A stretch of 64,000 nt of DNA from Blastomyces gilchristii SLH14081 (taxonomy: Eukaryota; Ascomycota; Eurotiomycetes; Onygenales; Ajellomycetaceae), in contig NW_003101681.1 in the NCBI RefSeq assembly GCF_000003855.2, positions 1,619,893 to 1,683,892 of the forward strand, written 5' to 3'. The translations under genes were made by a program, and so were the position numbers. Below the pieces are notes generated by a model that made no database searches, was not told the origin of the DNA, and saw only the letters and a list, made by a program, of their open reading frames with translations. Positions 49,191 through 62,146 of this stretch are shown in pieces (position 1 is the stretch's first letter; the number at the start of each line of letters is the position of its first letter).

Positions 49191-50625
49191 ACGGAGGGAA
49201 AGCATTCACTCTCAGAAGAAGTAGAGGATAGGCTAGATGTTATAGCCTCTATTCCAGTTGTTGAGAATGGCCCTGGAGACTGCAGATGTTGTTGAGGGGG
49301 AAGAGGACAGAAACACACTTCTGATGATCATCAAGAATGGTTAAAATCAATATCTTAGAGTTCAGCAACCTTGCTATCTTTGAATGTGTCTTCAAGGTCC
49401 AGTGAGTGCATCCTTCTCATAGAGGGTGATGGTAGCACTTAGATTAATTTCTACTCCTCAATGGTTGTCAGATCATCAATCATGGTCTGAAGCACTTAGA
49501 TTCAACATCTCATCGAATTGAAATGAGACTTGATGAAAGAGAGATTAAAGTCTGAGCATGATGACAGAGTTGTAAATAATCTGGGTTTTCCTTTTCTTGA
49601 AATAGTTAACATTGAGTTTGAATTGAACCTGGTTAGAGATGAAATTATTTTTCTGAACCATTCAATCACTCAATGCCTTGCTCAAATCTTCATTTTTCAT
49701 TCATCTTTCAAAATTCATACTCTCAGAGAGATGCCAGAACCTGCCATGCTCTGTGACATACATGACATGGTTTTGCAAGATAATTCTAACTATGACGAGC
49801 ATCAGTTTTCTAATAATAATAATCACGTTTGGCTCGGATCCTTCCACCCACCCGGCTGAAAACCAAAAACATGAGCTTCTGGTAAATTCGCTACTAGTGT
49901 TTGGCCTTTTGGGTCTGGCGGGGAGGGGAATCAAGAACCCGAAGGGTTCCCCTCGTATGATTGGTTCCTGGAGCAGTTGTGTCCGTGGGAGTTGTGGGAT
50001 TGGAGTCTGCTGCGGAGCTGTTGGAACCCACCCAAATCCCAGAGCCAGAGTTGTGGCATGGAGCCTGTCGTAGCGAGTTACACTGGTCTCCACTCTCACT
50101 TTCAATCTCACTTTCAGTTTGATACTGAGCAGCGGCAAGTTTTCCAGAATACAAAAGTCTTGACAAAGAGATTTTGTGATTTTGTGATAGTTAATTGAAA
50201 CCCTCCTAGTCGTGCAGCACGCATACAGGTAAAAATGCGTTCGGCATCTTATCTGTGACAGGTGAGAGGTACCGATTCAAATAATGACATTTGCTTCTCA
50301 AATCCGTCGCCGCTGTCACTTTGCTCAGAAGAAGCTCTCTCTTATGAGATCCCCGAAGCAAGCTTCTGGATGGTGACTACCTACCACCAAAAAGCCTCTT
50401 CCACTTCTCACGTGTGGGCAACGTGCATCGCGAATGGTGTCGCTGCTGGTGGTGTGCAGACAAAGCTCCAAGGTTAATAAATAATTAGCTTGCTGCAGAT
50501 GAATATTTCTTCGTATTTTTAGAAGGGAGGTAACATTGAACGATGCGGACCGACAATATCCACGTCCACTGGAGTCTGTAATGTCGCAACGAGGAGTGTG
50601 AGCATTTTGGACTTGACGGGGAGAA
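49191..50625. other. Unassigned sequence with weak ORFs
   Basis: The longest frames are 49530-49859 (plus, 109 codons) and 50138-49701 (minus, 145 codons), overlapping a third at 50166-49894 with a Ser/Thr/Pro-rich stretch (SNPTTPTDTTAPG). None shows a domain or a convincing splice structure, so I annotate no gene. Confidence 0.3.
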
Positions 50626-50652
50626 ACACTGTACAGAAAATATTTTGAATAT

Positions 50653-51409
50653 AGTAATCTTCAAAAATTAATTAATAATCATCACCACATCTATCTATAA
50701 CATAAAGATTATCTATATACTCATTAGAAGGTGTAGAATCCACTGTAGATTGAGATTCTATAGAATTATCTTGTTATGGTTGAGTGACTGTAGATTTTAT
50801 AGATTTGATTTCAATCAATTAAAGATTCTTATTGAATGTCTTTTTCATCTCATCTGCTCTACATATTATAATCTTACAATTGATATTCTTAATAGTGAGA
50901 ACTTCACCTACTTGCACCTATTTGTGAGAGAATTTAATAACTTAATATCTATTTGCTTAATAATGATCTGCAAGTTCACTCTCATGATATGTGTTTAATT
51001 CTGCCTGAATTATACTACTCTTGAAGATCTTGTTCAACTGTCTTATTAAATCAGATATAAGAGTATTCTTCACATCTTCTAAGATCTTGACTACTGTATT
51101 AATTTAATAATATAGTTTTACAATCATCTCTAAGAAGATTAATTATGAGAAGACAGTTGATAATTAATCTACAGATGATGAGATAAAGTGATTGTATATA
51201 TTATTATCATTATTGTATATATTGAGATCTAGAGTATTATCAATGATAAAAGATCTCAATTAATCAAGAATTATATTGTAATTAACTGAATACATTTCAC
51301 AGTTAATAAAGCTAGCTCTTACAGTACTAGATTTAAATACTTACAGTTAAATACTCTTCAGATTAGTAAGAAAATATCTATTATTATACTGCTTATATTT
51401 ATAGTAGAT
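50653..51409. other. Left interior of the TIR element
   Basis: AT-rich, RIP-like. One 82-codon plus-strand frame (50750-50998) has no recognisable motif. Ends at the AGTCT duplication of the copia insertion. Confidence 0.4.
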
Positions 51410-51414
51410 AGTCT

Positions 51415-51514
51415 TGTTGATGATTACTACACTTACTCTAGTCACGTGCCACCTCAACCTATTTAGTGTAACTCGTGTAGTTAGAATACAACATAACAAT
51501 GTTATTCTTCAAGA
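51415..51514 (+). repeat. Copia 5' LTR
   Basis: 100 bp beginning TGTTGATGATTAC. It differs from the 3' LTR only by a few transitions (for example CACTTACTCTAG against CACCTACCCTAG). Confidence 0.92.
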
Positions 51515-51599
51515 GGTTATAAAGCTCTTCATAAGTAATAAATAATCATAATAATGTGTCAACTATATCTTTATGTATCATTACACATGTCTAGATGTT

Positions 51600-54500
51600 T
51601 TTTATTGATTAATTGAACTCATGGTTAATCTAAGATCTGAGGGAATGCCTGACTTAATAAAAGAATATGTACCTTTAAGACAAAGAAATGAGAAAATATC
51701 AGAGCAGTAAACACAAGATCACAGATCACTGTCAATGTTAATAACAAATCAGAAGACAGCTTTAGAGATGTTTAAGCTGAATGAAATCATTGCAGAAGAA
51801 CAGTCTGATGAGTTCAATGTATATAAAGACTCAGTTAAAGATATTAGTGAGATATCAGACAATGCAGAGAGCTTAAGTGACTGAAATAATAATAGCTCAG
51901 TGAGTGAGAAGACTTGTATGAGGCTTGAAATTGCAAGACTTCAGCATGAGATTGAGTGAATAAAGATTAGTAGAGATGACTCTGCAGATAATAAGATAAA
52001 AGCAGATCTGATAGAATATCTTCAATAAAAAGAGAAGACATCTGTTATAATGAAAGTTCTTGAAGAATTCAGAAGCTAAGTAAGACTCATCAAAAGATTA
52101 ATTATTCTCACTGAATTCATTAACTACTTAATGTGAAGAGAGGAAATTCTTTTGACTGTAGAACAGTCTGAAATTAATAATATTCTTAAAGATAATAGTC
52201 TTAATAAGAATGTCATCATGAACATGCAATGTTTCTGAAAAGAATGCAATCTTTGATTATATAATTACATGTAGTCTGCAATTGCTCTGCAGGTCAAGGC
52301 TCATTTCACTATACTCAAGAAGTTCAAATTATCAGCTTATACTCTATGAACTATTATAGAGAATAACTTTTCTGAGAGACCTGCTGTATACAGAACTCAT
52401 TTATTTAAAGAGCTTATTGAAATAATCTTTAAAAGCAAAGAATCTGATAGAGCTTTCATTGAATGATTAATTATTATCAGAACTGATTATATTCATCTGA
52501 GATATAAGATTAAAGATGTTGTGTTTTTCAATAGATTACTGACAGAAGTCAATAGAGATTGAGCATTCTTCATAAAGAATAGAATGAATCAGATTGATAA
52601 GAACAATTCAAGATCTTTAGAAGAAGACTTCATGAGATTATACTGTGACATACTTCTATGTCTTTCTACTGTGGAAAATAGTAGTACTGAATTCATGAAA
52701 AATCCTGTGAATAATGCTCAAGACAAGGATAAGAAAGACAAGGACACTGAATTCAAACCTGAATGTAGAGATAATGATGTGAAGACCTGCTATTATTATC
52801 AAAAGATTGATCATATTCAGACTGACTGTTGAAAGAAATACTCTGAGAAATGTCCTTCAAATTTGAACTTCAACATCAATAGAAACAAGGATAAAGACAA
52901 GAATGTGAAGAATACAGATGCTGCTTCTGTTTACAATGTCATGAAATAAGTATTTTGCATCAAAGAAAAGACCTATGTGAGTGATCAGATAGAAAAAGAT
53001 ATCTGAATTCTAGACTCTGAATCAGACACTTACATCACACCTCACAGAGATCTTGTTATGATAAAACCTCAGAAGATGAAAGTAATGTTGAAAATAATAG
53101 ATAGAACAGTGATCTCTGCTGCAGCTATAGAAGATATAAAGATTTCAGTGAAAGAGATGAATATACTGTTAAATGATATTCACTATGTTCTGAAGTTAGA
53201 AGTGAATCTCATGAGTATGAGTAAGCTTGTATATCAGGGTTATACCTATAAGCAGTTGATATATGAGAATAATCATACTATGTTAATTATGTCTCCTGAC
53301 TGCATATTCTCATTTATAGCAAGATTAAATGAGAATAATATCTATAAGATGAAAAGGCTAGTTATATACAGAGACTTAATCTGGTTTACTATACTTAATA
53401 ATGATTTTAAATCTGTGAACATATTACAGATGAAAGATGACACAATATTAACACTATCTGAAAGAAATGATACAAAGATTATAGAACTTATAATGATATA
53501 ATGATATTAAAAGCTAGAACATCTGAATCTCACAGATATTACAAAAATGACAGCAGATTCATGACTAGAAATGAGAATAAAGAGTGACAGAGCTTTGTCA
53601 TTCTGTAAGACCTGTATACAGATAAAAATAACACATTCAATCTTCACATCTATAATATGAGCTGTTAAGCTGATAATAAGATTCTTCATCAATCTGACAG
53701 AGAATGAAAAAACACTTTTTAACAGAAATGACACTCTTACTAGAGAGAATGCAAGCTACTGATTAAGTATAATAGATAATATAACTCATTATAGATAAGT
53801 AATTCTTATAATAAGAAAGAAAGAATCTACTACAAGATTAATAAATTTCATCACAGATATTAAGATAACTATATAATATTGAGTTAAAACTTCACACTGA
53901 AATGATAAAGAAGAGTTTAAAAGTCAAGAACTTAAAATCTACTGTCAGAGTAAAGAAATAGTATATGAAATAACTACATCTGATATATCATAATTAAATG
54001 ACTCAGTGAAACATATGAATTGAATAGTTACAGAAAAGATGTGAAGTCTACTATTTAATAGTGAATTAGAAAGAGAACTTTGAGATGAAGTAATATAAGC
54101 TGTGATTATGATGATTAATACATTCTTAACATTAACAAAGATATTTAAATGTAAGAAAGAAACATTACTTACATCTTTTAAAGCTTGAACTGAGGTGTAA
54201 TCTTCTGTTCATTAAATATGAAGATGAGGGTGCAAGGTCTATAAGAAGGATTCGAAAGTGTTGAATAAGCTTGTAAATAGAACTGATGATAAGAAATGAC
54301 AGCTGATTAAACATCAAGAATTACATCAATATCATGTGTGAGATTCTGTTGCATGTTGTCTTGAGATTGTATGAGATATCATATTTAATAAAGCTCTTGA
54401 CATGAGTGCAAATACACCTGTAAATACAGTGAGAGAATTCAATGAATTGTTTAATAAATTGAATATTCTGAATGTCAGAGAGAAATGATAGTACTGCTTA

Positions 54501-56258
54501 CTATAACATCTTACAAAGAAAAAATCAGATATTTTGAAGATAATTGTAAATAAGAACTTAGAGAGTGTAATTGATTCAATCTATCTTCTAGATAATAAGA
54601 TATAGCTTGTCATGAATAAAGAGTTTGAAGACTCTGTTAATAAGAATGATTCTGTTCTAAGTGTTCTGACAGACTGATCAACTACACTAACAGAAGTCAA
54701 GAGAAGCTCAGACTGAGACTATTAACATGAGACAATAGAAAAGAAGATTAAGATATTTGAATAGAAGAAGATATATATTATCATTGAGAAGACCTCAGAA
54801 ATGAATATTCTTACAGATAAATGAGTATATAATTGAAAATTCAATAATAAGAGAGAAATTATTCATTTTAGAGCTCACTGAGTGATTAGAGAGTTCTTGC
54901 AATAGCAGAGTATTCATTATATAAGATTATATACTGCAGTGATATCAGAGTCTATATCATACAGTCTATTTACTATATTAACTGCTAAAGAATGAAAGAT
55001 CAAATCAATTAACTATATATCTGTGTTTTTGAATGATATACTATCACAGAATGAGATAATCTATATACAACTGCTCACAGATGTTAAGTATAATAGAGAG
55101 AACTTAGTGAGATTACTTTGTCAGAGTCTATATAAAATGAAGCAAGTTATAAGAGTATGATATTTTCTCATAATAAAGCATCTGACTACATTGAGATTCA
55201 AGATATTATTTTATGATGATGAATTTCTATATCACTCTGTTTATAAGATCTATCTGACATTGTATATTAATGATTATTAAGTGATGAGATCTTAAGAACA
55301 GCAATTAAACTGAGTATTAAGAGAGATTATAAAGAGATTTGAGACAAAGAATGTTGAAGAGATCAAGCTATATCTTGAGATGAAGATTAAATGTCAGAGG
55401 AATAATAATCTAGCAGTTATACAGAGCTGTTATATTGAGAAGATTCTTGAAGATTTCAGCACAAATAAGATAAATTCAGCTGACACTCTGATAGCAGCTG
55501 GTATATGACTGGAATTCTCACCTGATGAGAGAGAGAGATTGAATGATGACTTTACAGCTACAAGATATTATCAAGAATTGAAATCATTGCAGTATTTAGT
55601 CTCAAGTAGCTGGTCTGATCTGGTATTCACAGTCAACTATCTCTTGCATTTTAACTTGTGTCTGTATAAGACATGTTAAGCAGTGTTGAAGCATGTTCTA
55701 TGTTATGTCAAGAAGATGAAAAATCATGACATATTATACAGAAAGGAGATTGATGATATGAGTCTGAGTTCTGTGACATACTGTGATTCAGACTGAGTGA
55801 GGATGGATCCTCAATACAAATCAACTACTGGCTATGTTATATTGATTAATGGGTCACTGATCTCATGGCATTTGCAGAGACAGATATCTATTGTCAAATC
55901 AATCACAGAAGCTGAATATATTGCAGCTAGTGAGACAGCTTGTAAGATAATCTGATTAAATGATATGTTATATGACACTGAGTTGATAAATAATGAAAAA
56001 GTGAAAATATACTCACATCTACAAGTTGATAATAAGAGAGCAATTGATCTAGCAAAGGAGGAATTCTTAACATGAAGATTGTGTTATATTGAGATTAGAT
56101 ATCATATTCTACACAATTTAATTGAAAAAGAGGAAATCATGATGAAACATGTTAGTTCTACAGTGAACATAGCTGACGGGCTCACCAAGCCACTGGTGAA
56201 GCCTGCATTTGAAGAATTTGTCAAGAGGGTTGGCATTCAGGAAATTGAGAAGAAGGAA
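51600..56258 (+). pseudogene. Copia gag-pol remnant
   Basis: Plus-strand frame readable through many stops. Gag ends with a knuckle at ~52786-52830 (CYYYQKIDHIQTDC; the second Cys is Tyr by G-to-A). Protease near 53015 (L-D-S-E-S, normally D-S-G). GAG-pre-integrase at 53058-53501 with NDIHYVLKLEVNLMSMSKL. Integrase ~53550-54400. RT ~54900-55330 with FLNDIL, SLYKMKQV and LYINDY in place of Y-V-D-D. RNase H at 55785-56060 with YCDSDW-like start (W is TGA) and VKSITEAEYIAAS. C-terminal ADGLTKPL at 56171-56194. Typical copia polyprotein size; not functional. Confidence 0.88.
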
Positions 56259-56463
56259 TGATTGAATGGTAATGATGATACGGCGGATCAATGGATTTTG
56301 CATGTATTTCTTGATTTTTACAGTTATTGCTGTACGGACGCCTTTTCTAATGAGGAAATCAGGGTCTGATTGATGTAATTAATTATTATTGCATTTTTGA
56401 AAGATTTGAGAATGAGGGAGGCCCCGGGTGGCGGCTTATAGACCACGGTGTAGCAAGAGGGGG

Positions 56464-56563
56464 TGTTGGTGATTACTACACCTACCCTAGTCACGTGCCA
56501 CCCCAACCTATTTAGTGTAACTCGCGTAGTTAGAATACAACATAACAATGTTATTCTTCAAGA
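56464..56563 (+). repeat. Copia 3' LTR
   Basis: 100 bp, TGTTGGTGATTAC to TTCTTCAAGA, followed by AGTCT. Confidence 0.92.
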
Positions 56564-56568
56564 AGTCT

Positions 56569-57614
56569 TATTAACTATCTTTGTATAATAATATTTATAC
56601 TACTGAAAAGATACATTATTAAGAGATTATAAAATATAACTTATATAAGATAAGAATCTGAATAGAATAATCTTATAAAGATTACAGTATTGAATAAATT
56701 CTTCTATAAGATGAGAATTATAATTATTTATTAATAGCAGTTAATAACTGCTTATTTAACACTTTTTTATTATTTTATTAAACTGCTTGATTTATTCAAA
56801 TTCAATCTCATTATTTATAAAGTCAGATTTGAATACAGTGATAGTATAGTTATCAGATAAGTTGAAGTATGTATATTAATTCTCTAAATAAATCTTTAAT
56901 TTCATTATAATTAATAAATTTAATACTATATTATCTACATCAATATACTTTATCACTGTTATTAATTCACAGAAGTATAATAACTATATAATAGAATTTA
57001 TATCTTTAAAGATAATTATAACTCACTGTTTATATTCTTCTTCTTCTTGAAATTTAATCTTATTAAAGTTGTAGATATTACAGTGAAAAAAATGATATTA
57101 ATAAAGACAGTTTTATATTAATTAAATCAGTTAATAATAAAGTATATATTTTTATAAAATGCTTATTTTAAATTTATGAGCTTTTACTTAACTCATTTAT
57201 AATCTGACAGATGTTTAATAAATTAATATACTTATATTTTACTTACTATAAGAGATATAGTCTTTGAATCTGTATAATACTATCTTAACATGCAGTTTAC
57301 AGCAGCTTTGATATACTTAATAATAAATAGATAAAAATTAATATTCAACTGATAAATTCATATCTTAATTATCTCTTTCTAACTGTTATTCAATACTCAA
57401 TTCAGTGAAACTCTCATAGTTCTTGATTTCTTCTCATTGATTCTCTTATATAAGATGATATATAAGACTTTGAATTCTTATAACAGAGATATGATTTTTA
57501 ATTTTAAATTGCTTTTATACATATTAATAGCTCTTTGCAACTACTTCTCAGTGTAATTAAAAGATTTAGACATGATTATAATTAATGATGATTATTTGAA
57601 GATGAAGAATGAAG
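56569..57614. other. Right interior of the TIR element
   Basis: Very AT-rich, no frame longer than a few tens of codons, no recognisable motif. Confidence 0.4.
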
Positions 57615-57655
57615 ATATTCAAAATATTTTCTGTACAGTGTGGTTTTCTGTACAC

Positions 57656-57700
57656 TGTGGTGCACTCACTAGAGAGAGTGAGTAAGCATGGCACGGTTAC
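57656..57700 (+). repeat. Boundary motif, copy 2
   Basis: TGTGGTGCACTCACTAGAGA then GAGTGAGTAAGC and ending CACGGTTAC. Same orientation as 39344-39390 and again at the right-hand edge of an AT-rich block. Probably a transposon terminus. Confidence 0.6.
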
Positions 57701-59492
57701 TCCGTACATTATTACATCTGCATTTCTGGACGGTAATGGCCAATACACGAATGGCGAGGCCAAGCCTGTAACGTATTGATATCCGTGTATCAATACGTAA
57801 TTTATCGAACAATCGAACCAGACGATACCGCCAGCCGCCAGCTGGTGCAGGTGAGTTCGGAGCGGTCTGTCTGCAGACACCGGACAACGTTTTGTGGCTT
57901 GAAAGCGCTCGCTCTAAATGGAGCCTTTTTGGATACCCATCGGGGAGGAGATGTGAAATGTGGCCTGCTGGATGGAGCCTCCATGATGAGAAGCAGCACA
58001 GAGCACTTGGGCTGCTTTGTGGAGTATATATATTTATTTATGCGGTTTCAGTATCCTAGAGCAAGCTGTCAAGAGCTGCCCTACCTTGAGCCACGGAGTA
58101 GCTCGGAGAGATTGTCAAGCTGACAGACCAAGCAAACCCAGCCAGCCAGCGTCGTTCAGCACTGGGAGCGCCTTTACTGAGAGGAGAGTCAGTCAGTCAG
58201 GTACCGGGCAACCTCCTACCAAAGCCAGGGGTGACGAAAATGCCGGGAAAACGAGAATTAGCCGTCATTTCAAAAAGGTACATTTAAATACGGGCTATCC
58301 TTGCGCCGGCGCGCATAGCAGAGACCAGTCAAGGCGTTCCGGAAGTGGCTTTTCGCAAGAAGGACACCAGCCGGTGCAACGGAGAGCACGTCTCTGACTG
58401 GCTGGTGAGCGGGAGCTTGTGGTTTGCCAGCATAGGCTTCGACTGGTGAGTTCGACGATGCGCCGATACCACTTGGCATCCTGTTTCTGGAGTGTTTTTT
58501 CACGCGGGAAGCTCTGCCATTCTGTAACCCCAGTGGTCCAGCGAACGAGCACTGGCCACTACCGAGCGGGCTGGGAGGTAATTTAATGTTGACGGCGCCG
58601 CCATCAATACCCGCAGATACCTTGGTACGGTATACAGATACCCGACCCGCAGCCCCGGCCGGGAAGCCCTGCTCGAAGGTGGAGCCTGCGCTGGAATTTC
58701 CTCGAGGCGAGCATCAACTCCCCCGCCCGTCAAGCGGTGCCGTCGTGGTGGACACAGCCGTACTGCATGTATACCGCTAAACAGGGCGGCTGTATTGGGC
58801 GCTCTCCTCTTTTCTCCTCTTTCTCGTTTTCCTCTTCTTCTCGCTGTTTTCCCGTTCTTCTTGCTTCTTCTCTTTTGCTTCCGTTCCTCAACCTCACCAC
58901 CACCCTCTCCCATCCCTCCTTCGCCGACACACTCGACGTCCAAACCATCTTGGGTGCTGGAATTGCGCCCTCTCTCCCGTCGCCTCTGTTGGGACCGCAT
59001 CCGGTTCTCGTTTGCTGTTCAGCTTCCATCAATTCAACACCAGTACCAGGTTGCTGACTTCCAAAGTCGCCTAATTGTCAAAATATCCACTCGAATCAGC
59101 GCGAAAGGATATCCGGGATCAAGACTCTGGCTCCACACAACACAACGAATATCCGTCTGACCTACTGATCAATCCCATCGATCGAGCGTCTACATATCGT
59201 CCTACCAACAACTCCACGCCACGCATGAGCATATTCACATCCAACTCTGCACCTTCCACTCCGACATATAATACGAGAAGCTCCCAACCAATTACACCGA
59301 TTTGAATTTCGATATCGACTGGTCTCCGCCTGGGCCTGTATTCTGGATTGAGTGGGTTGCAGTGGTACTCGAAATTCCGACATCCTGGTTTCCTTAAGTC
59401 TTGGAAAGCCGTATATTTAATTGTTCATCCGTCCTCATCAACATTTTAAATTTGCCTGAATGCCCATCTAAGTCGCTCCCGTTACCGATACT
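57701..59492. other. Upstream region and probable 5' UTR of the Cys-repeat gene
   Basis: Ordinary GC content. Long overlapping frames on both strands (for example 58500-59000 minus) lack domains and look spurious. A pyrimidine-rich tract (58801-58895) and CACAACACAACG near 59140 resemble fungal promoter and leader sequence. No other gene supported. Confidence 0.45.
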
Positions 59493-60753
59493 ATGACTGA
59501 GCCAACGACTCCCGCGAAGAACGGCGCGGAGAAAGACGACGGACTTGGAAAGTACATGAAGCGGGTGAAGACCGTGCTCAAGGGTCGAAATAGAGCATCC
59601 GTTTCGAGCATGACGGACATTATCGGCGAATCCAGCAAAGCTGGAGAGAAAGCAGCAGTTACTTCGTAAGCACAACCCTCTATGCCCAATTTTCCGATGG
59701 AGAGACGGTGTTCTTTGCCGTGATCAGCACAAGAACTTACTCGATGTTTATCCATAAATTTAGTAGCAAGCCAGCCGCAACTACCGTGAAGAAGACCTCT
59801 GCAGAGCCTGTACAGGTTCATCAATGGAGCACCCTCCAGCAAGAGAAAGCGCGTGCTTTGTTCGCCAAGTACGGGTTGACTTTGGAGCCGAGCGAATGGA
59901 TGTCGAAACCTGCGGACCGGAGCGTGCAGCGAGTTGAGAAGCCGGTCCGTATGAGAGTTCGCCGCAACTGCCATCGCTGCCTCACCACCTTCGGTGCGGA
60001 CAAGGTGTGCGCGGGCTGCCAGCACTTGCGATGCAAGAAATGCTTCCGCTACCCGCCTGCGAAGCCCAAGGACGGATGCCTTGAGAAAGACAAGGCCAAG
60101 GCAGCAGATGTCCCTAAGAAAGCTGTTCTTACGATTCCCTCACGCACGGGAGGCCAAGATCTCGTCCGCAAGCCGATCAGACAGCGAGTCCGCCGCACCT
60201 GTCATCACTGCCAGACGCTGTTCATTGGAGATGCCACTGTGTGTTCAGAGTGCGAGCACATTCGCTGCAAGAAGTGTCCTCGAGATCCGTACGTATTCTT
60301 TAATCAACATATTTTGTTTTGACAAGGAGAGGAGTTCGTGATTTTGAAAACTAACTGGTATGATATGATGCTTTAGACCGAAACTGAATAAGTATCCCGA
60401 TGGTTACCCTGGAGATGTCGAACCGCCCTTCGAGCCTCAAGAACGCGTCTGGCGGAAACCGAGACGCCGGGTAAGATGGACATGTCACAATTGTTCGAAG
60501 TTGTTCCAGGCGGGAGACAGGGTTTGTCCAAGCTGTCAGCATGAGCGGTGCTCGGATTGTATTAGAGACCCGTAAGTTTGCTGCCATCCAATCTATCCAA
60601 TCCATCCATCCATATATCCATGTTATATATATATATCTAACTGAGCATTCGTCGCCATTCAGACCAAAGAAGATCAAACCCGAACCAGATCCGGAACTTC
60701 TCCGACGAGTGGAAGAGCGGCTTGCTAAGGTATCGATTTCTGCGTCAACTTAG
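59493..60753 (+). CDS. Protein with three tandem Cys/His repeats (unknown function)
   Basis: Four exons, 59493-59665, 59764-60288, 60377-60571 and 60663-60753, all with GT-AG introns of 88-98 nt; 327 residues. The N-terminal ~110 residues are basic and Ser/Thr-rich with YMKRVKTVLKGR. Then three copies of R-V-R-x-x-C-H-x-C-x3-F-x5-8-C-x2-C-x-H-x-R-C-x2-C, at about residues 122-151, 199-229 and 264-294, each able to bind two zinc ions; the repeats are joined by Pro/Lys linkers, and the C terminus has a short charged helix (ELLRRVEERLAKV). No signal peptide or membrane segment. I do not recognise a named family; the pattern looks like a conserved fungal zinc-ribbon-type protein that may bind nucleic acid or protein. 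Introns 2 and 3 fall at the same position and phase. The first intron ends in TAGTAG, allowing two acceptors. Confidence 0.85.
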
Positions 60754-62099
60754 CAGCTCGTATAGGTAGTAGCCCTGGGCATTTTCACCGTGTTTTCTTA
60801 TTTCTGAATCACCGTCCGTCCATGCTGTTGCCCACTTTTTCTCCTTGTTCATTTTGAGTAACTATTTCCTTATGCGATTTTGACTCAATCTTTTCTCTTC
60901 TCCGCGATCTATGCTCTTAATTTCTCATCTCGGCACTCCCCATCTATATCTATATCTCTATCTGCAATCTTGCTTGTCCAGCTTTTCCTCCCGCATTTTT
61001 GTCCACCCCCACGACCCCTTGATGACCCTAACGGTACTTGAGCGAACAATCAAAATTCACTTTGCCCCGTAATAAAGCAATCAGCCAATCCAGCAGCTTC
61101 TTGTCCCTCTCAATTCATTCATTCATTCATTTCATTCATTTATTCATTCATCCATATCTCTTTTCCCGAAAGCGTTCTGCAGCTCTCCCGCTACTACCCC
61201 CTTTATCCTTTTCCCTTCTATACCCAACATTATTAGATAACCAAGTATCTCTATATGTTACCTTGAGAGAATTGATCTATTGGTGAATTTCTTTGTCGAT
61301 ATATATACACTCCTCCCCCGGCCTACTATTTCACAGCGTCTCACGTTTCCACGCGCCTTCATCCTCAACTTGTCTTGCATATGGATTCTCAACGTGTGTT
61401 GGACAACTCTCGCTATTCTTTTTCTACGTTTCACACTCTTATCTTCCTATATCCTCTCCCGAACGCACCATCAACTCAAATTTGAGGATACTTGTTCCTT
61501 TTTTACACATATTTGACTCATTCTTGGAAATACCCACTACCCAAATTTAGTAAACGAATGAACTTGTTATCTATCGCCAGCTCTCTCGCCAGTTGATATA
61601 TGTGATACTGTCTTAACCAAATACTGTGTCTCAATTTGATATATTCCTGTGACTCCTTTCCCACTGAACCCTCCTTACTAGTCAGAGGCTGGGGAGCGGG
61701 CAGCGTACGTATAGATGGATAGTTTTGCTAGTTGAGGGAAACGCAAACCCATATACACCTAGACATACCATAGACACTCTTATTAAATCTTTCTCAGTAT
61801 AATTTCAAGACCAACTCAATACGTAGATCCATGAAGGCAGAAACCGGCACCTGGTAGTCTATAAGGAGCCAACGCTCATGGGATTGGGGGAGTGAATACC
61901 GCTCCATTTTTATATACAGGAGTTAACTATCTCGGTAGGTGTACTCTAGCCGGGGGTTCCTCATTGATACTCTCAACCGTAAGCTCCTTCGGTACAGCGT
62001 AAGCATCTCGAACATGTTCTAAACATGTTCTAACTGACGACGGAGGCGAAAAAAAAGAAAAGAAACAAAAACGGAGTCATCAGGGAATTTTCAACTGGG

Positions 62100-62146
<47 letters not shown>

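Larger units (their letters stand above)
51415..56563 (+). mobile_element. Ty1/copia retrotransposon (5149 bp)
   Basis: LTRs of exactly 100 bp at 51415-51514 and 56464-56563, flanked by a perfect 5-bp duplication AGTCT (51410-51414 and 56564-56568). The primer-binding region starts GGTTATAAAGCTC right after the 5' LTR, and a purine tract (AGCAAGAGGGGG) precedes the 3' LTR. Interior order gag, protease, integrase, RT, RNase H is the copia order. Mutation is strong through most of the element but light over the last ~400 bp. Confidence 0.93.
50626..57641. mobile_element. AT-rich DNA transposon with inverted repeats, split by copia
   Basis: The left end 50626-50652 (ACACTGTACAG, AAAATATTTT, GAATAT) is the exact reverse complement of the right end 57615-57641, a 27-bp terminal inverted repeat. 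A further ~25 bp (…AATCATCA, to ~50690 and from ~57587) pair imperfectly. Subtracting the copia element leaves ~1.86 kb, a usual size for Tc1/mariner or Fot1 relatives. If the transposon proper starts at CAGAAAA, both ends abut TA, as expected for that superfamily. No transposase motif is legible; composition is as AT-rich as the 1-39 kb block. Confidence 0.65.

Noticed and set aside
58500..59032. Long minus-strand frames (166 and 100 codons)
   Set aside because: Arg/Glu/Lys-rich translations of a pyrimidine-rich leader tract; they overlap each other and the upstream region of the Cys-repeat gene.
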